Source of the DNA: Planctomycetota bacterium
Lineage (GTDB): Bacteria > Planctomycetota > Planctomycetia > Planctomycetales > Planctomycetaceae
DNA length: 64,000 nt
Direction: 5' to 3'
NCBI GenBank assembly: GCA_003388505.1
Contig: QQVO01000032.1
Span: 62,001 to 126,000, forward strand
Position numbers and translations under genes: made by a program. Of this stretch, positions 25,108 to 35,045 are shown in pieces (the first letter of the stretch is position 1; the number at the start of each line of letters is the position of its first letter). A model generated the notes under the pieces. It ran no database searches, was not told the DNA's origin, and saw only the letters and a program-made list of their open reading frames with translations.

Positions 25108-26438
25108 GCAGCCCTGCGCTTCGGACCCGCGACGTCTGGCTCGACAGGGTGCGGAAGTCGAATGACATCCGGTTCGACGGCGACGGCTGGAGTCGATTTC
25201 GTCCCGTGCAGAAGGCGTCCGACCCAGGTGCGACGGACGAAGACCTCATAGGTCAGCAGCGACAGGGAGATGGCCGCCGCCCCAGACAGGCAGTATTTCC
25301 CCCACGCGGGCAGTCCGCTCTTGCCGAGGGAGACCTGGGCGAGTCCGACGATCGGATGATGAAAGAGGTACATCCAGAACGAGCTTTCGGCCAGATACGC
25401 AACCCATTCCGGCGGCTTTCGTTTCCCGAGCGCATTGAGAAACAGGCCGAACCAGCCGACCGACGAAAGCCATGCGAACGCGGCGAACAGGACGCACAGC
25501 AAGATTCTTCGCGATCCGGCCAGTTCGCCGCCGACGTGTTCGCGGACGAGCGGCAGTAAGACGGCGAATACAGCGGCGGAGGCGGCGAGGTGCCAGCCCG
25601 AAAAACGACCCACATGATCACCGGATCGGCGCCGATGCAGCAGCCACCAACCAAAGATGAAGCAGGGCGCGTAGTAGAGGAAGTTCGCCACGAGAGGATG
25701 CCAACTGTGGCGAAAGCCGATCACGACGCGAGGTTCCCACCACAACACGACGGCGCCCGGCAGGCAGCAGAGGACGGGAGCAAGGATTGCGCCCAGTCGG
25801 GTTTCCGCATAGCGATCGACGGCCGTTCGCGCAGACGTCATTTTTCCGCGAGCGGCGCGCACCGCGTGCCACATGTCCCAGGCATGCTGGACCGCCCACA
25901 TGACCACGCTGAAGAGGAACAGATACTGCAGAAACCACAGGTGTCCGACACCCCACAGATCCTGACCGGCTTCGCCCAGTTTCAGGCTCCGCAGCTTGCG
26001 GAGGGGAATGCGGCCCTCAATCACCCAGCCAAGCAGCCACACGTACAAATCGAGCGGCAGGATGACGACACACCCGAAGAGGAACGGCGCGACGACGCGC
26101 TTGACCCGATGGCGCAGGTAGCCCTTTCCGCCGCGCCGGAGAAACAGGTGCGCGGCGACGAATCCTCCCAGCAGAAAGAACAACGGCATGATGAATCCGT
26201 CGATCCACCATGTGAGGGCGTCGACGATTCGTACCGGCTCGGGATCATGAACGGGCCACGCCAGTCCCGGCCAGGGAGTGAGCGTATACGCCAGCCCGGC
26301 GTGCAACATCACGACCAGCAGCGCAGCAACGGCTCGCAGCCAGTCGAGGCCGTGATAGCGCTCGGCGCGGACTGCATTCACGCGCAAACTGCAGAGGGTG
26401 AGAGCACGAACCTGGTCTGAGTAAGAATGTCGCGACAT
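25104..26438 (-). CDS. Acyltransferase-3 family membrane protein (OpgC-like)
   Basis: A 444-residue protein with about ten transmembrane helices. It opens the acyltransferase-3 domain with RYHGLDWLRAVAALLVVMLHAG (about 27-48), where the conserved histidine of the family falls in MLHAG. PLFFLLGGFVAAHLFLRRG follows, then basic loops, then WVAYLAESSFWMYLFHHPIVG near the C-terminus. This order matches the OpgC/MdoC and glucan-modifying branch, which moves acyl or succinyl groups onto periplasmic or surface glycans. The start at MSRHSYSD is the first ATG; a later start close to RYHGLD is possible. There is no biosynthetic neighbour. Confidence 0.85.
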   Translation of the reverse strand: MSRHSYSDQVRALTLCSLRVNAVRAERYHGLDWLRAVAALLVVMLHAGLAYTLTPWPGLAWPVHDPEPVRIVDALTWWIDGFIMPLFFLLGGFVAAHLFLRRGGKGYLRHRVKRVVAPFLFGCVVILPLDLYVWLLGWVIEGRIPLRKLRSLKLGEAGQDLWGVGHLWFLQYLFLFSVVMWAVQHAWDMWHAVRAARGKMTSARTAVDRYAETRLGAILAPVLCCLPGAVVLWWEPRVVIGFRHSWHPLVANFLYYAPCFIFGWWLLHRRRSGDHVGRFSGWHLAASAAVFAVLLPLVREHVGGELAGSRRILLCVLFAAFAWLSSVGWFGLFLNALGKRKPPEWVAYLAESSFWMYLFHHPIVGLAQVSLGKSGLPAWGKYCLSGAAAISLSLLTYEVFVRRTWVGRLLHGTKSTPAVAVEPDVIRLPHPVEPDVAGPKRRAA

Positions 26439-26832
26439 CCGTATCGCTCGACGCGATGGCGTCGTATTTCATTGTCCCCTCGACCGACCGATTCGGCGAG
26501 TGCGGACGAATTGACGTATCGGCAGCGTCAGGCTGCGTTTCGAGGGGGCGGGTGATAGCAGAAACCGGAGCGCGCGCAGAGATCGATTTTCAGAGATTTT
26601 CTCGTCGAGGGAATCCGCCTGCGGCCCGCAGATGCGACGCTTGAGGCGCATCAACTCGAAATCCAGCAACGACTTGGCGGGATTCGCCGCAGTCCGCGTA
26701 ACCGGCGCGGGACGCGAACCGCCACCGTGCGGAAACAGGTCGACGGGCAGGAACGGCCGAAGTCGGCCGCCGCGCGACGCAGGAAGTCAACGCGGAGCCC
26801 TCTTCGCGGTGATGTCTCCGACGGACAGAACC
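26439..26832. other. Intergenic stretch without a credible gene
   Basis: These 394 nt lie between two minus-strand genes (the hydrolase upstream, the acyltransferase downstream). Short open frames on both strands look like shadows with high Arg/Ser content. It should contain the acyltransferase promoter. No recognised repeat. Confidence 0.45.
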
Positions 26833-27771
26833 CTATTCGACGGGATTGCGGAGTAAGCCGATGCCTTCGATCTCGGCTTCGAGCACGTCGCCGGGCTTGA
26901 GGAACTTGCCTTTGGCCTTTCCCACGCCGTCCGGCGTGCCGGTGGAAATGACATCGCCCGGCTGGAGCGTGACGAAGCTGGAAACGAATTCGACCACGGC
27001 GGCGACGGGAAAAACCATGTCCGCCGTCGAGGCGTTCTGTTCGATTTCGCCGTTCAATTTGAGCGTCAGGGCCAGTTGCTGGGGGTCGTCGCATCGATCG
27101 GCCGGCAGAACGCACGGACCGATCGGGCAGAACGTGTCGTGCCACTTTCCGTGGAGCCAGTCGAAAAAGCCGTCTTTGGGGCGTTCGGCTCGACCGGGGT
27201 TCGGCTTAAAAGCGCGGTCCGAAATGTCGTTGACGACGGTGTAGCCGGCGACGTACGAGAGGGCGTCGGCTTCGCTCACGTTTCGGCATTCGCGGCCGAT
27301 GATGACGCCCAGTTCAAGTTCCCAATCGATTTCATCGGGAGAGACGGCCGGAATCTTCACCGGGTCGCCGGGATGCGTAAGGGTCGTCAGCGGGGGCTTC
27401 ATGAAGACGTACGGGAACGTTTTCGAGCGCTCCTCTGCTTTGCCGCCTCCCTCTTCGATGTGCTTTGAATAGTTGCCGGCGAGGAGCAGAAGTTTGGACG
27501 GGTGCGCGACCGGGACGAGCAGTCTGGCGGCATCGACCGGCACGGTGACGACCTCCACTGCGGCGGGATCGGCCTCATCCAGTTGCCGCTCGAGTTTCCG
27601 CACTTCTCTGTGAAATGCTCCGCCCGGCAGATAGTCGACGATTGATTCGCTGACCGGAAACCGCGTCGATTTCTGCACGAGCGCGGCGACCGCTTCGAGC
27701 GGGAGCACGCGATGCTCGTCGTAGAAACCGATTCGAATCCGCTCGTCCGTCTGAAACCTGCAAAGTCGCAT
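26833..27771 (-). CDS. Fumarylacetoacetate hydrolase family protein
   Basis: A 312-residue protein. The C-terminal two thirds carry the FAH fold signatures KLLLLAGNYSKHIEEGGG, FPYVFMKPPLTTL, EIDWELELGVIIGRECRNV (the E-x-E metal ligands) and YTVVNDISDRAF. FSWQPGDVIS-type endings are represented by LQPGDVISTGTPDGVG. Family members cleave C-C bonds in beta-diketo acids or decarboxylate/hydrate products of aromatic catabolism, using Mg or Mn. The specific substrate is not evident, since no catabolic neighbours are present. The start at MRLCRF is the first ATG; a TTG six codons upstream is less likely. It lies 41 nt after the glycosyltransferase gene on the same strand. Confidence 0.9.
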   Translation of the reverse strand: MRLCRFQTDERIRIGFYDEHRVLPLEAVAALVQKSTRFPVSESIVDYLPGGAFHREVRKLERQLDEADPAAVEVVTVPVDAARLLVPVAHPSKLLLLAGNYSKHIEEGGGKAEERSKTFPYVFMKPPLTTLTHPGDPVKIPAVSPDEIDWELELGVIIGRECRNVSEADALSYVAGYTVVNDISDRAFKPNPGRAERPKDGFFDWLHGKWHDTFCPIGPCVLPADRCDDPQQLALTLKLNGEIEQNASTADMVFPVAAVVEFVSSFVTLQPGDVISTGTPDGVGKAKGKFLKPGDVLEAEIEGIGLLRNPVE

Positions 27772-27812
27772 GTCTGGCTGCTCTTCCAAGGAGAGAATGT
27801 TGTGGCCGGATT

Positions 27813-29168
27813 TTATCGCGTCTCGTGCCGCCGTGCGATCGACCGGAGTCCCGTGCAGCGACCGATCAGAGACGCCGCGAGCACGGCGACGGCCGGCATA
27901 ACCGGGGCCCGCATTCGCACGTTACTCCAGTAGAAGAGATGGACCAGTGTAAAGCTGGCAATCAGCAGGACGAGGGGAGTCAGACGTGCGTCGCGGAGCC
28001 TCAGCCAACGCACGAGACCTCCGGCTGCGGACAGCAGGACGACCGCGTAGAACGCCCCGATTGCCCAGCGGAGGAATTGGGGAACGCCATCCGCTGCTCC
28101 TCCGCTGGGCACGACATTCCAGAACCGCAAGAGACGCAACAGACTGGCTCGGGAGAACATTATCGGATCGCTTGCGATGTTGCGGCGGGCTCGCCGCGAC
28201 ATCCAGCGGTCGCGCGCAATTTCGGATTCGAGCCCCATCCGATCCATCTCATGATTGATCGACTCCATCCAGGCCGACTGTCCCGGGCCCCGCGACCCGT
28301 CCCAGACCGTGCCGACAGGCTGCGCAACGACTTCCTGGTAGAAGGCCGGATTATTGCCCAGCAGCAGCGTGTAGCCTCCATGCGTCGTTGTCACGATTGG
28401 AGCGCCCAGTGAATTCCAGTTGCGCGCCGTCCAGGGGAGGACGCAGATCAGAACTCCTGCCATCGCCGGCCACGCCCTGAACAGCCGACCGCGAAACTCC
28501 GCCGATTCCGCCGATTGCGAGGGCTGCCGAGGGAGACGCCGGACGACCCGGATGGTCCCGTGGAGCAAGATCAACAAGCCGAAGACCCACAGCGTTGGTC
28601 GGCAGAGAACGTTCAAACCGAACAGCACGCCGGCGAACAGGAGAGACGTCCTGCGCGGCGGCCCTTGTGCTTGCGCAAAATGGACGATCCAGAGCAGGAG
28701 CGCGGTCGTCAGAAACGTGGAAAGCGTCTCGGTCATCGGGAAGGTGGTGTACAGCACGAGCAGGGGATCCAGCCCGACGATCCCTGCCGCCAGCGCCGCC
28801 GCCCGCGTTCCCAAACCGAGACGCCGCGCCAGGAGGAGGGTCAGCGCAACGGTGGCCGTACCGAGTAAAACGTGCACGATGGCGACGTAGGCAAGTGCAT
28901 CGGCTCCTCCTCTCGCAGCCAGGAGCATCGGATAGAGCGGCGGACGAAAGGCGGTTGGCCGGGTGGTTCCGGGGGAAGAGAGCCCGCGCCCTTCCAACAG
29001 TCCGGCCGCGAGCGCCAAGTAAGCGTCGCGGTCCTGGACAAGGTTTTCCTGCCAGAGCGAGACGGCGACGACCCGCACCGCAAATCCAAGCAAGACGATC
29101 GAAGCGAGCAGTGCGTACCGCCTGCGTGGTGATTCCGCCCCGGTCAAGACTCGCCCCCTTCCCGCCAT
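27813..29168 (-). CDS. Family-39-like membrane glycosyltransferase (ArnT/PMT superfamily)
   Basis: A 451-residue polytopic protein. After a short basic N-terminus comes a first helix (ALLASIVLLGFAVRVVAV), then an extracytoplasmic loop with D-R-D-A-Y and RPTAFRPPLYPMLLAA. This acidic-then-P-L-Y-P pattern is typical of dolichyl- or polyprenyl-phosphate-sugar glycosyltransferases of the PMT_2/ArnT type. Several further helices follow, and a soluble-looking segment with LPWTARNWNSLGAPIVTTTHGG (the R-N motif common in this group) leads to a C-terminal helix pair. It probably moves a sugar from a polyprenyl carrier to an envelope acceptor. It probably forms a two-gene unit with the FAH-family gene. 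Confidence 0.82.
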   Translation of the reverse strand: MAGRGRVLTGAESPRRRYALLASIVLLGFAVRVVAVSLWQENLVQDRDAYLALAAGLLEGRGLSSPGTTRPTAFRPPLYPMLLAARGGADALAYVAIVHVLLGTATVALTLLLARRLGLGTRAAALAAGIVGLDPLLVLYTTFPMTETLSTFLTTALLLWIVHFAQAQGPPRRTSLLFAGVLFGLNVLCRPTLWVFGLLILLHGTIRVVRRLPRQPSQSAESAEFRGRLFRAWPAMAGVLICVLPWTARNWNSLGAPIVTTTHGGYTLLLGNNPAFYQEVVAQPVGTVWDGSRGPGQSAWMESINHEMDRMGLESEIARDRWMSRRARRNIASDPIMFSRASLLRLLRFWNVVPSGGAADGVPQFLRWAIGAFYAVVLLSAAGGLVRWLRLRDARLTPLVLLIASFTLVHLFYWSNVRMRAPVMPAVAVLAASLIGRCTGLRSIARRHETR

Positions 29169-29320
29169 CGGCGTGTTGCCGCTATTCTGTCGACCGAGCG
29201 TGACCGGTTGGCCGCACCTGGCCGGACGCGACGAACGCGATGAAGTGTTGCCGCAGAAGCGCCCATGTCACGCGGTACGATCTTGAAGTCTATCGCAATC
29301 CTCGCCGTTAGCCGAACATC

Positions 29321-31672
29321 GTGACCAACGACGCATCCCGCTCACCTCCGGTCCGCCTGGTCGACTGGCTTGTTCGGCGCCGAACGGCGCTGCTGTTGTT
29401 TGCTCTACTCACAGCGGTGCTGGCGATTGCTCCGGCCAGCCGGCTGGAACTGAACGAGTCGATTGAATCGTTCTATGCGCAGGGTGACCCGGATCTGGTT
29501 GCCTGGACGGAGAGCAAGGAATGGTTCGGCGGTGATGAAATCATCATGGTCGCCTATGAGAAGGAGGGGTTGCTGGAGCGCGAGAACCTGAACGAATTGC
29601 AGGCGTTCGCCGACGTTTTCCGCGTCGACACGGGGCCGGACGCCGTGCCGGGCATCAACCACGCCGCGACGCAAGATCTGGCTTCGACGCTGAATCTGGA
29701 CGATGTCGCCGTTTTTCAGGAATTTTCGCCGATCGCGCGTCGCATCATCGAGCGGATCCTGCGCAAGAGTCTGATCGACTTTTCGCGCAGCCTGCTGATC
29801 GGGCAGCAGACAACCCGGCGCAACGAAGATGGAGAAGTCGTCGAATCCGAATCCGACGCAACCGCCGTCATGCTGGAACTGGCGCCCGGTCTGACCTCCG
29901 AGCAGCGACAGGAGACGTTCCACACGATTCGCGAAATCGCCGCCGATCCTCAGAGCTACATCGGAGCCGGAGAGACGTCACAACCGACCAGCGCCAACGA
30001 GGCGGCTCGGAAACCGTTCCCGCCGGTCTATGTCGCGGGCGAGCCGATTCAGATTCACGACATGTTTCGCTACGTCGAAGAGGACGCGCTGGTCCTCGGA
30101 TGGGCGACGTCGGGCCTGTTGTTGATTGTGATCCTGTTCCTGTTCCGCAGCGTTCGCTGGGTCGTGCTGCCGTTGCTCGTCGTGCACGTCACCATTGTCT
30201 GGACGCGGGCCCTGTTGGTCCTGACCGGACTGAAGCTGAGCATGGTGAGTTCCATGCTGAACTCGCTGGTGACCATCATCGGCATCGCAACCGTCACGCA
30301 TGTGACCGTCACGTATCGCGAGCTGCGGATCGAGCACGACCGGACGGTCGCATTTCGGGAGACGTTCCTGCGGCTTGCACCGCCGGTGTTCTGGACGTGT
30401 GTGACGACGGCCATCGGCTTTTTGGCCTTGCTGTCGAGCGAGATTGTACCGGTTCAAAGTTTCGGATTGATGGTGGCCCTAGGGGCGCTGCTGGTCCTTG
30501 TCGCTGCCGCGGCGATTCTCCCCGGCGGAGTCCTGATCGGGGGATTGGACGTCGACCCGCGAAGCACTCCGGCGGAGCGGCAGATCGTCAGCGGTCTGCT
30601 GGGCATCACGCGTTGGGTCGAGCGGCATCCCCTGCCGGTGATGGGAGGAACGGCCGCCTTGATGATGGCCGGTGGAATCGGACTGGTTCGCCTCCGCGTG
30701 GAGACCGATTTCAGCAAGAACTTTCGATCGTCGAGCGAGATCGCCGAGGCGGTCGACTTTTTCGAGGCGAAATTGGGGGGGGCGGGGAGTTGGGAGGTCA
30801 ACTTTCCAGCCCCCGCCGAACTCGACGAGAATTACCTCGATCAGGTTCGCGAACTGGCAGTTCGGCTGCGCCGCATCGAAATGGACGACGGCACCCAGTT
30901 GACGAAGGTGTATGCGCTGACGGACGGTCTCGACTTCATTCCGTCGCGGCTGGGAGAAACGATCGGCATCCGGAGGAGAGTATTGCGGCAGGTGCAACCG
31001 GGGTTTGAAGACCAGTTGTACAATCCGTCAGCCGGCCGCATGCGGCTGGTTTTGCGCGCCCAGGAGCAGAAGCCGGCGGAAATCAAACTGGCGCTGATTT
31101 CAGAAGTCGAACAGACAGCGCGAGAGATGTTCCCGGACGCGCGGGCGACGGGCCTGTACGTGATGATTGCCAAACTCATCAAGAGCCTGCTGGCGGATCA
31201 GGTGAAGAGTTTCACGCTGGCGGCCATCGGGATCGCGGTTTGCATGACCATCGCTTTTCGCAATCTGTGGATCGGCATTGCGTCGCTCCTGCCGAATGTG
31301 TTTCCGATCCTGTTAGTGATCGGTGGGATGGGGTGGCTTGGCGTCCCCGTCAATATCGGCACGGCTATGATCGCCTGCGTATCAATGGGGCTGACTGTCG
31401 ATTCGAGCATCCACTACCTGTCGGGCTACCGCCGCGCTCGTCAGAGCGGTCTGGACCACGTCGCCGCCGTTCGCGAGACGCACGCGGGAGTGGGCCGGGC
31501 TGTCGTCTTCGCCAACGTCGCGTTGATTATCGGCTTCAGCGTGCTCACGCTCTCGAACTTCGTCCCGCTCATTTACTTCGGCGTTCTCGTGAGTCTGGCA
31601 ATGCTGGGGGGGATGCTGGGGAATCTGGTGCTGCTTCCGGTTCTGTTGCGCTGGATCCCGATGCAGCATTGA
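29321..31672 (+). CDS. RND/MMPL-family transporter
   Basis: A 783-residue protein with the MMPL/RND layout: one N-terminal helix (about 21-36), a large extracytoplasmic domain (about 37-245), five or six helices containing SMLNSLVTIIGIATVTHVTVTYRE (about 306-329), a second large extracytoplasmic domain (about 465-620) and a second helix bundle with FPILLVIGGMGWLGVPVNIG and MGLTVDSSIHYLSGYRRAR. The GLTVDSSIH motif holds the proton-relay-type aspartate of this superfamily. It likely exports lipids or hydrophobic compounds by proton antiport, as hopanoid (HpnN) and mycolate (MmpL) exporters do; substrate unknown. It starts at GTG and is monocistronic. Confidence 0.88.
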   Translation: MTNDASRSPPVRLVDWLVRRRTALLLFALLTAVLAIAPASRLELNESIESFYAQGDPDLVAWTESKEWFGGDEIIMVAYEKEGLLERENLNELQAFADVFRVDTGPDAVPGINHAATQDLASTLNLDDVAVFQEFSPIARRIIERILRKSLIDFSRSLLIGQQTTRRNEDGEVVESESDATAVMLELAPGLTSEQRQETFHTIREIAADPQSYIGAGETSQPTSANEAARKPFPPVYVAGEPIQIHDMFRYVEEDALVLGWATSGLLLIVILFLFRSVRWVVLPLLVVHVTIVWTRALLVLTGLKLSMVSSMLNSLVTIIGIATVTHVTVTYRELRIEHDRTVAFRETFLRLAPPVFWTCVTTAIGFLALLSSEIVPVQSFGLMVALGALLVLVAAAAILPGGVLIGGLDVDPRSTPAERQIVSGLLGITRWVERHPLPVMGGTAALMMAGGIGLVRLRVETDFSKNFRSSSEIAEAVDFFEAKLGGAGSWEVNFPAPAELDENYLDQVRELAVRLRRIEMDDGTQLTKVYALTDGLDFIPSRLGETIGIRRRVLRQVQPGFEDQLYNPSAGRMRLVLRAQEQKPAEIKLALISEVEQTAREMFPDARATGLYVMIAKLIKSLLADQVKSFTLAAIGIAVCMTIAFRNLWIGIASLLPNVFPILLVIGGMGWLGVPVNIGTAMIACVSMGLTVDSSIHYLSGYRRARQSGLDHVAAVRETHAGVGRAVVFANVALIIGFSVLTLSNFVPLIYFGVLVSLAMLGGMLGNLVLLPVLLRWIPMQH

Positions 31673-31688
31673 CGCCACATTCACACAG

Positions 31689-31710
31689 CCGCCCGGTTGC
31701 AACCGGGCGG
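31689..31710. terminator. Perfect 22-bp palindrome between convergent genes
   Basis: CCGCCCGGTTG is followed immediately by its exact reverse complement. It starts 17 nt after the RND-transporter stop and ends 18 nt before the stop of the convergent PIG-L gene, the right place for a bidirectional terminator. There is no T-tract on either side. Confidence 0.6.
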
Positions 31711-31727
31711 AGTTTGCGCGTCGACGA

Positions 31728-32495
31728 TCACTTCGCATCGACGAGTTCCAACAGCAGATTGTCGTGGGGATAAGGGTGCCCCTTGTGTTGCCGGAACGCC
31801 TCCCCGTATTGCACGCCGATCTCGCTGCCGCGCTGTTTGCTCCAGCGCCGGCACCCCTCCAGATACTCGTCGAGTCCGTGCTGTTGCCTGAGCCAGGCGC
31901 GTTGGCTGTCGTGGCAGGCCAGCATTTCCAGCTTGAGTTCGAATGCGGGCGTGATGTCGACCACGAAATCAGGCGTGATCGGCTCACCGAACCAGTCGAC
32001 CCCCTCGATCGGATCGACGTAGTAGAGATAGGGAATCTTCTGGGTCGCGGGCGCGGGATCCCATTGCTGTGTAGCGTAATTCGGGCAGGATGCGTTAAAC
32101 GTGGCGTCGCGCACCAGACGGCTCGTCATCTCATGATCGGACATGTAGTCGACCGGCGGGGCCGTGATCACAACGTCCGGGCAAGTCCTGCGGATCAGTT
32201 CCGTCACGCGGCGGCGGCTTTCGTTATCGAGGCAGATCGCGAGGTCTTTGAACTCCAGACAGGTGTAGTCCGCGCCGAGCAGGTCGGCCGCTTTCTCTGC
32301 TTCTGCGCGACGGATCGCGGAGATCTCATCCGGTCCGAGTTCGGCGCTGCCGCAGTCCCCGGCCGTCATCGTGGCAACCGAGATCGGACATCCGGCCTGT
32401 TTCAGGAGAGCCAGTGTTCCGGCGCACTGAAACTCGATGTCATCCGGGTGGGCGTGCACCGCCAGAACGCGCGGACTTTTCGTCGTTTCATTCAT
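31728..32495 (-). CDS. PIG-L/LmbE-family deacetylase
   Basis: A 255-residue protein that begins with the zinc-binding signature VLAVHAHPDDIEFQCAGTLA (H-P-D-D; about 10-29), followed by VATMTAGDCGS, RRAEAEKAADLLGAD and, further on, PPVDYMSDHEMTSRLVRDA, which supplies the third metal ligand in DHE. Family members remove acetyl groups from GlcNAc conjugates, such as GlcNAc-malate in bacillithiol synthesis (BshB) or GlcNAc-inositol (MshB). The exact substrate cannot be assigned without a partner gene. The next gene on the strand (UbiA family) lies 62 nt upstream and may be co-transcribed. Confidence 0.9.
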   Translation of the reverse strand: MNETTKSPRVLAVHAHPDDIEFQCAGTLALLKQAGCPISVATMTAGDCGSAELGPDEISAIRRAEAEKAADLLGADYTCLEFKDLAICLDNESRRRVTELIRRTCPDVVITAPPVDYMSDHEMTSRLVRDATFNASCPNYATQQWDPAPATQKIPYLYYVDPIEGVDWFGEPITPDFVVDITPAFELKLEMLACHDSQRAWLRQQHGLDEYLEGCRRWSKQRGSEIGVQYGEAFRQHKGHPYPHDNLLLELVDAK

Positions 32496-32557
32496 GGATT
32501 ATTTCGTGATCGATTGGCATACGGTGTGGACATTGCAAACCGGCCCCGGCGCAGAAG

Positions 32558-33487
32558 TCAGGTCGCGTAGACCCAGCGCCCGAGAAGCATGGCCGGCAGC
32601 AGCAGGGCCGCTGTCGTTCCGGCATACACAACACCGGCGTCTCCCAGCTTGAAGAAGATCAGCGTGGCATCGATGGTGATAATCGAAAGCAGCATCAGCC
32701 GCACCGCAGCCTGAACGTGCGACGGCGAAGGGTTGATAATCGCCCTGACGATGCGGCTGTTGATCGTCACCGCGATGAAACCCAGCAGCGCGACGCTCTT
32801 GTATGTCGCGTCCGGCGCACCGCTCCAGGAGACGTTCAAGGCGAAACGGTCGTAGGCGAGCAACATTAGTCCGGCCAGTCCCAGGTTGACCAACACGGCC
32901 GCTCCAGCCAGCGAACGAGAGCTGCTCTGTTGCGCTTCCCGCCGAGCGAACCAGGTCACGCCGGCAACGTAGATCCCGAGCGATGCGGCGATCCAGATCT
33001 GCGGGAAATGCCAGGGAGCGGTCCACCGCAGCCCGGCGCTGCTGGCGCCCAGGATCACGTTGAGCAACCGGCAGGTTCCCATCGCCGGCGGCCCGAGCGG
33101 GGTTCGTTTCAAAACGGAATCGTATCCGAGGATGCACGCAGTCAGCAGCAGGGCAACTGTCAGGCTGTTGACGTGGGCCAGCGCCGCGGCGACCAATCCG
33201 ACGGCAATCAGACAGCAGCCGAAAATGACCGCGCTCCGGACCGTGATCCGGCCGGAGGGCAGGGGACGCTCGGGACGTTCCGCAGCATCCTGGCGGCGGT
33301 CGAAGACGTCGTTGAAGACCATCCCCGACATGTACAGGCATCCGGAGGCGGTCAGCAGCAGCACGAGATCGGTTTCGGCGCCGTCGATCCCGCGACGAAC
33401 GAGCAGGAAGCCCAAGGCGATATCGGCCAGCGCGGTGAAAACGGCCGGGATGCGGACCAGTTGCAGGTAAGCGCGGAGCGTGGACAT
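32558..33487 (-). CDS. UbiA-family prenyltransferase (EboC-like)
   Basis: A 309-residue protein with about eight or nine helices. The first Asp-rich motif is in MVFNDVFDRRQDAAERPERPLPSG (the N-D-x-x-D-R form). A second motif is expected around ILGYDSVLKRTPLGP, where Y-D-S-x-L-K-R replaces the more usual D-x-x-Y-D. UbiA enzymes transfer an isoprenoid chain to aromatic or other acceptors using Mg-diphosphate bound by these Asp motifs. The short N-terminus (MSTLRAYLQLVRIPAVFTA) recalls EboC-type proteins of the eustigmatophyte/bacterial ebo cluster, but no other ebo gene is present. I start at the ATG of MSTLRAY; no good SD is visible. Confidence 0.8.
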   Translation of the reverse strand: MSTLRAYLQLVRIPAVFTALADIALGFLLVRRGIDGAETDLVLLLTASGCLYMSGMVFNDVFDRRQDAAERPERPLPSGRITVRSAVIFGCCLIAVGLVAAALAHVNSLTVALLLTACILGYDSVLKRTPLGPPAMGTCRLLNVILGASSAGLRWTAPWHFPQIWIAASLGIYVAGVTWFARREAQQSSSRSLAGAAVLVNLGLAGLMLLAYDRFALNVSWSGAPDATYKSVALLGFIAVTINSRIVRAIINPSPSHVQAAVRLMLLSIITIDATLIFFKLGDAGVVYAGTTAALLLPAMLLGRWVYAT

Positions 33488-33514
33488 GGCGGACAGAATG
33501 TCGATGCCCGCCAG

Positions 33515-33556
33515 ACAACGCAAGCCCGCGAACAACCGTTCGCGGGCTTGCGTTGT
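33515..33556 (-). terminator. Strong hairpin downstream of clpX
   Basis: A perfect 19-bp inverted repeat (33515-33533 with 33538-33556, starting ACAACGCAAGCCCGCG) surrounds the loop AACC. It lies 29 nt after the clpX stop on the transcribed strand and upstream of the UbiA-family start, so it should terminate clpX transcription. On the opposite strand it would be followed by TTTC. Confidence 0.75.
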
Positions 33557-33584
33557 TTTCTATCGATCAACCCCTGACGTCGCG

Positions 33585-34865
33585 CTACGCAGCGGCGGAG
33601 CCGTCCTGCGGGAACAGGCTGCGTTCGCCCTTCACGACTTCCGGAGTAATCACGTACTTCTGGCCGCGTTGCTGGTCGGGCAGTTCGTACATGATGTCGA
33701 ACATGACCTCTTCGACCACGCTCCGCAGTCCGCGTGCGCCGGTTTCCTTCTTCTTGGCGCGAATTGCGATTTCGCGGATGGCGGGATCGGTGAATTCGAG
33801 CTGCGCGCCCTCCATTTCGAACAGTTTCTCATACTGCCGCAACAGGGCGTTGCGAGGCTGCGTCAGGATCTGCATCAGGTCGTCGACGCTCAGCGGCGAG
33901 AGCGAACTGAGCACCGGCAGCCTGCCGACCAGCTCGGGAATCAGCCCGTATTCGAGGACATCGTCGACGGTCGCCTGCGCGATCATCTCGTCGCGCTGCT
34001 GCTTCTCGTCGGTGTGCGTCTTCTGACCGAACCCGATCATCTTGCGGCCGAGCCGCTTGGCGATGATGTCTTCCAGCCCGACAAACGTCCCTCCGCAAAT
34101 GAAGAGGATGTTGGACGTGTCGACCTGGATGTACTGCTGCTCGGGATGCTTGCGTCCTCCCTGAGGTGGAACGTTGGAGACGGTGCCTTCCAGCATTTTC
34201 AACAGGGACTGCTGAACTCCCTCTCCGGAGACGTCTCGCGTGATGGAGACGTTCTGGCTCGTCTTGCCGATCTTGTCGATCTCGTCGATAAAAATGATGC
34301 CGCGCTGGGCTGCGTCGATATCGAAATCAGCGGCGTGCAGCAGTCGCAGCAGCAGGTTTTCGACGTCTTCGCCGACATAACCCGCTTCGGTCAGCGTCGT
34401 GGCGTCGCCGATGGCGAGCGGCACCTGCAGCAATCGCGCGATCGTTCGCGCCAGCAGCGTCTTGCCCGATCCGGTCGGGCCGATGAAGAGCACGTTGGAC
34501 TTTTCGATCTCGACGTCGGCGTCGCGGTCCTCACAAGCGACCAGCCGCTTGTAGTGATTGTGCACGGCCACGGCGAGCGTCTTCTTCGCCGTCTTCTGGC
34601 CGATGATGTACTCGTCGAGGTGAGTGACGATCTCCCGGGGCGTGGGGATCTGGGTGAACAGTTTGCGGGACTCGCCCCTCCGCCGGCGTTCCTGGTCGAG
34701 AATTGAGTGACACAGCTCGATGCACTCGCCGCAGATGTAAACGTCGCCCGGTCCTTCGACCAGCGGCCCGACGTCGCGATAGCTCTTCCCGCAGAATGAG
34801 CAGTTCGCGTTCTTCTTGTTCGACGTGCCGCGTCGGCCCGGCGTCTGGTCTTTCCCCGAGGTCAT
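33585..34865 (-). CDS. clpX: ClpX, ATP-dependent protease unfoldase subunit
   Basis: A 426-residue AAA+ unfoldase that recognises tagged proteins and feeds them to ClpP. The N-terminal zinc-binding domain has C22/C25 (CSFC) and C45/C48 (CGEC). The AAA module shows [16 protein letters not shown] (Walker A), the pore loop GYVGED, Walker [10 protein letters not shown], a long [11 protein letters not shown] segment typical of ClpX, and ELVGRLPVL preceding the C-terminal small domain, which ends with [22 protein letters not shown]. An IGF-like ClpP-binding loop is expected around MIGFGQK, which reads IGFG. No clpP or tig gene flanks it here. It is an ordinary housekeeping unfoldase, unrelated to the Mpa-like ATPase at 5071-6822. 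Confidence 0.97.
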   Translation of the reverse strand: MTSGKDQTPGRRGTSNKKNANCSFCGKSYRDVGPLVEGPGDVYICGECIELCHSILDQERRRRGESRKLFTQIPTPREIVTHLDEYIIGQKTAKKTLAVAVHNHYKRLVACEDRDADVEIEKSNVLFIGPTGSGKTLLARTIARLLQVPLAIGDATTLTEAGYVGEDVENLLLRLLHAADFDIDAAQRGIIFIDEIDKIGKTSQNVSITRDVSGEGVQQSLLKMLEGTVSNVPPQGGRKHPEQQYIQVDTSNILFICGGTFVGLEDIIAKRLGRKMIGFGQKTHTDEKQQRDEMIAQATVDDVLEYGLIPELVGRLPVLSSLSPLSVDDLMQILTQPRNALLRQYEKLFEMEGAQLEFTDPAIREIAIRAKKKETGARGLRSVVEEVMFDIMYELPDQQRGQKYVITPEVVKGERSLFPQDGSAAA

Positions 34866-35045
34866 GCGTTTTCCTTCACAGTTGTCGATCGATCTGGACT
34901 CGATCTACGGACTGATCCGACGCCGCCTCCATGCCAGGGCGAACGGAAGTACGATATTCTCTCAATGCTTCGTCCTGATGGGAACAGTGAACCGGCCCGC
35001 TCCTCGACCCGGCTCCCCTCTCGCCACGGACCGCAGACCGGCCCG

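Noticed and set aside
31689-31710. Operator or attachment site at the 22-bp perfect palindrome
   Set aside because: Its place between two convergent stop codons fits a terminator better; no integrase or regulator gene is near.
33585-34865. ClpX as part of the modifier system
   Set aside because: It is a standard ClpX with zinc domain, more than 20 kb from the locus, and needs no link to it.
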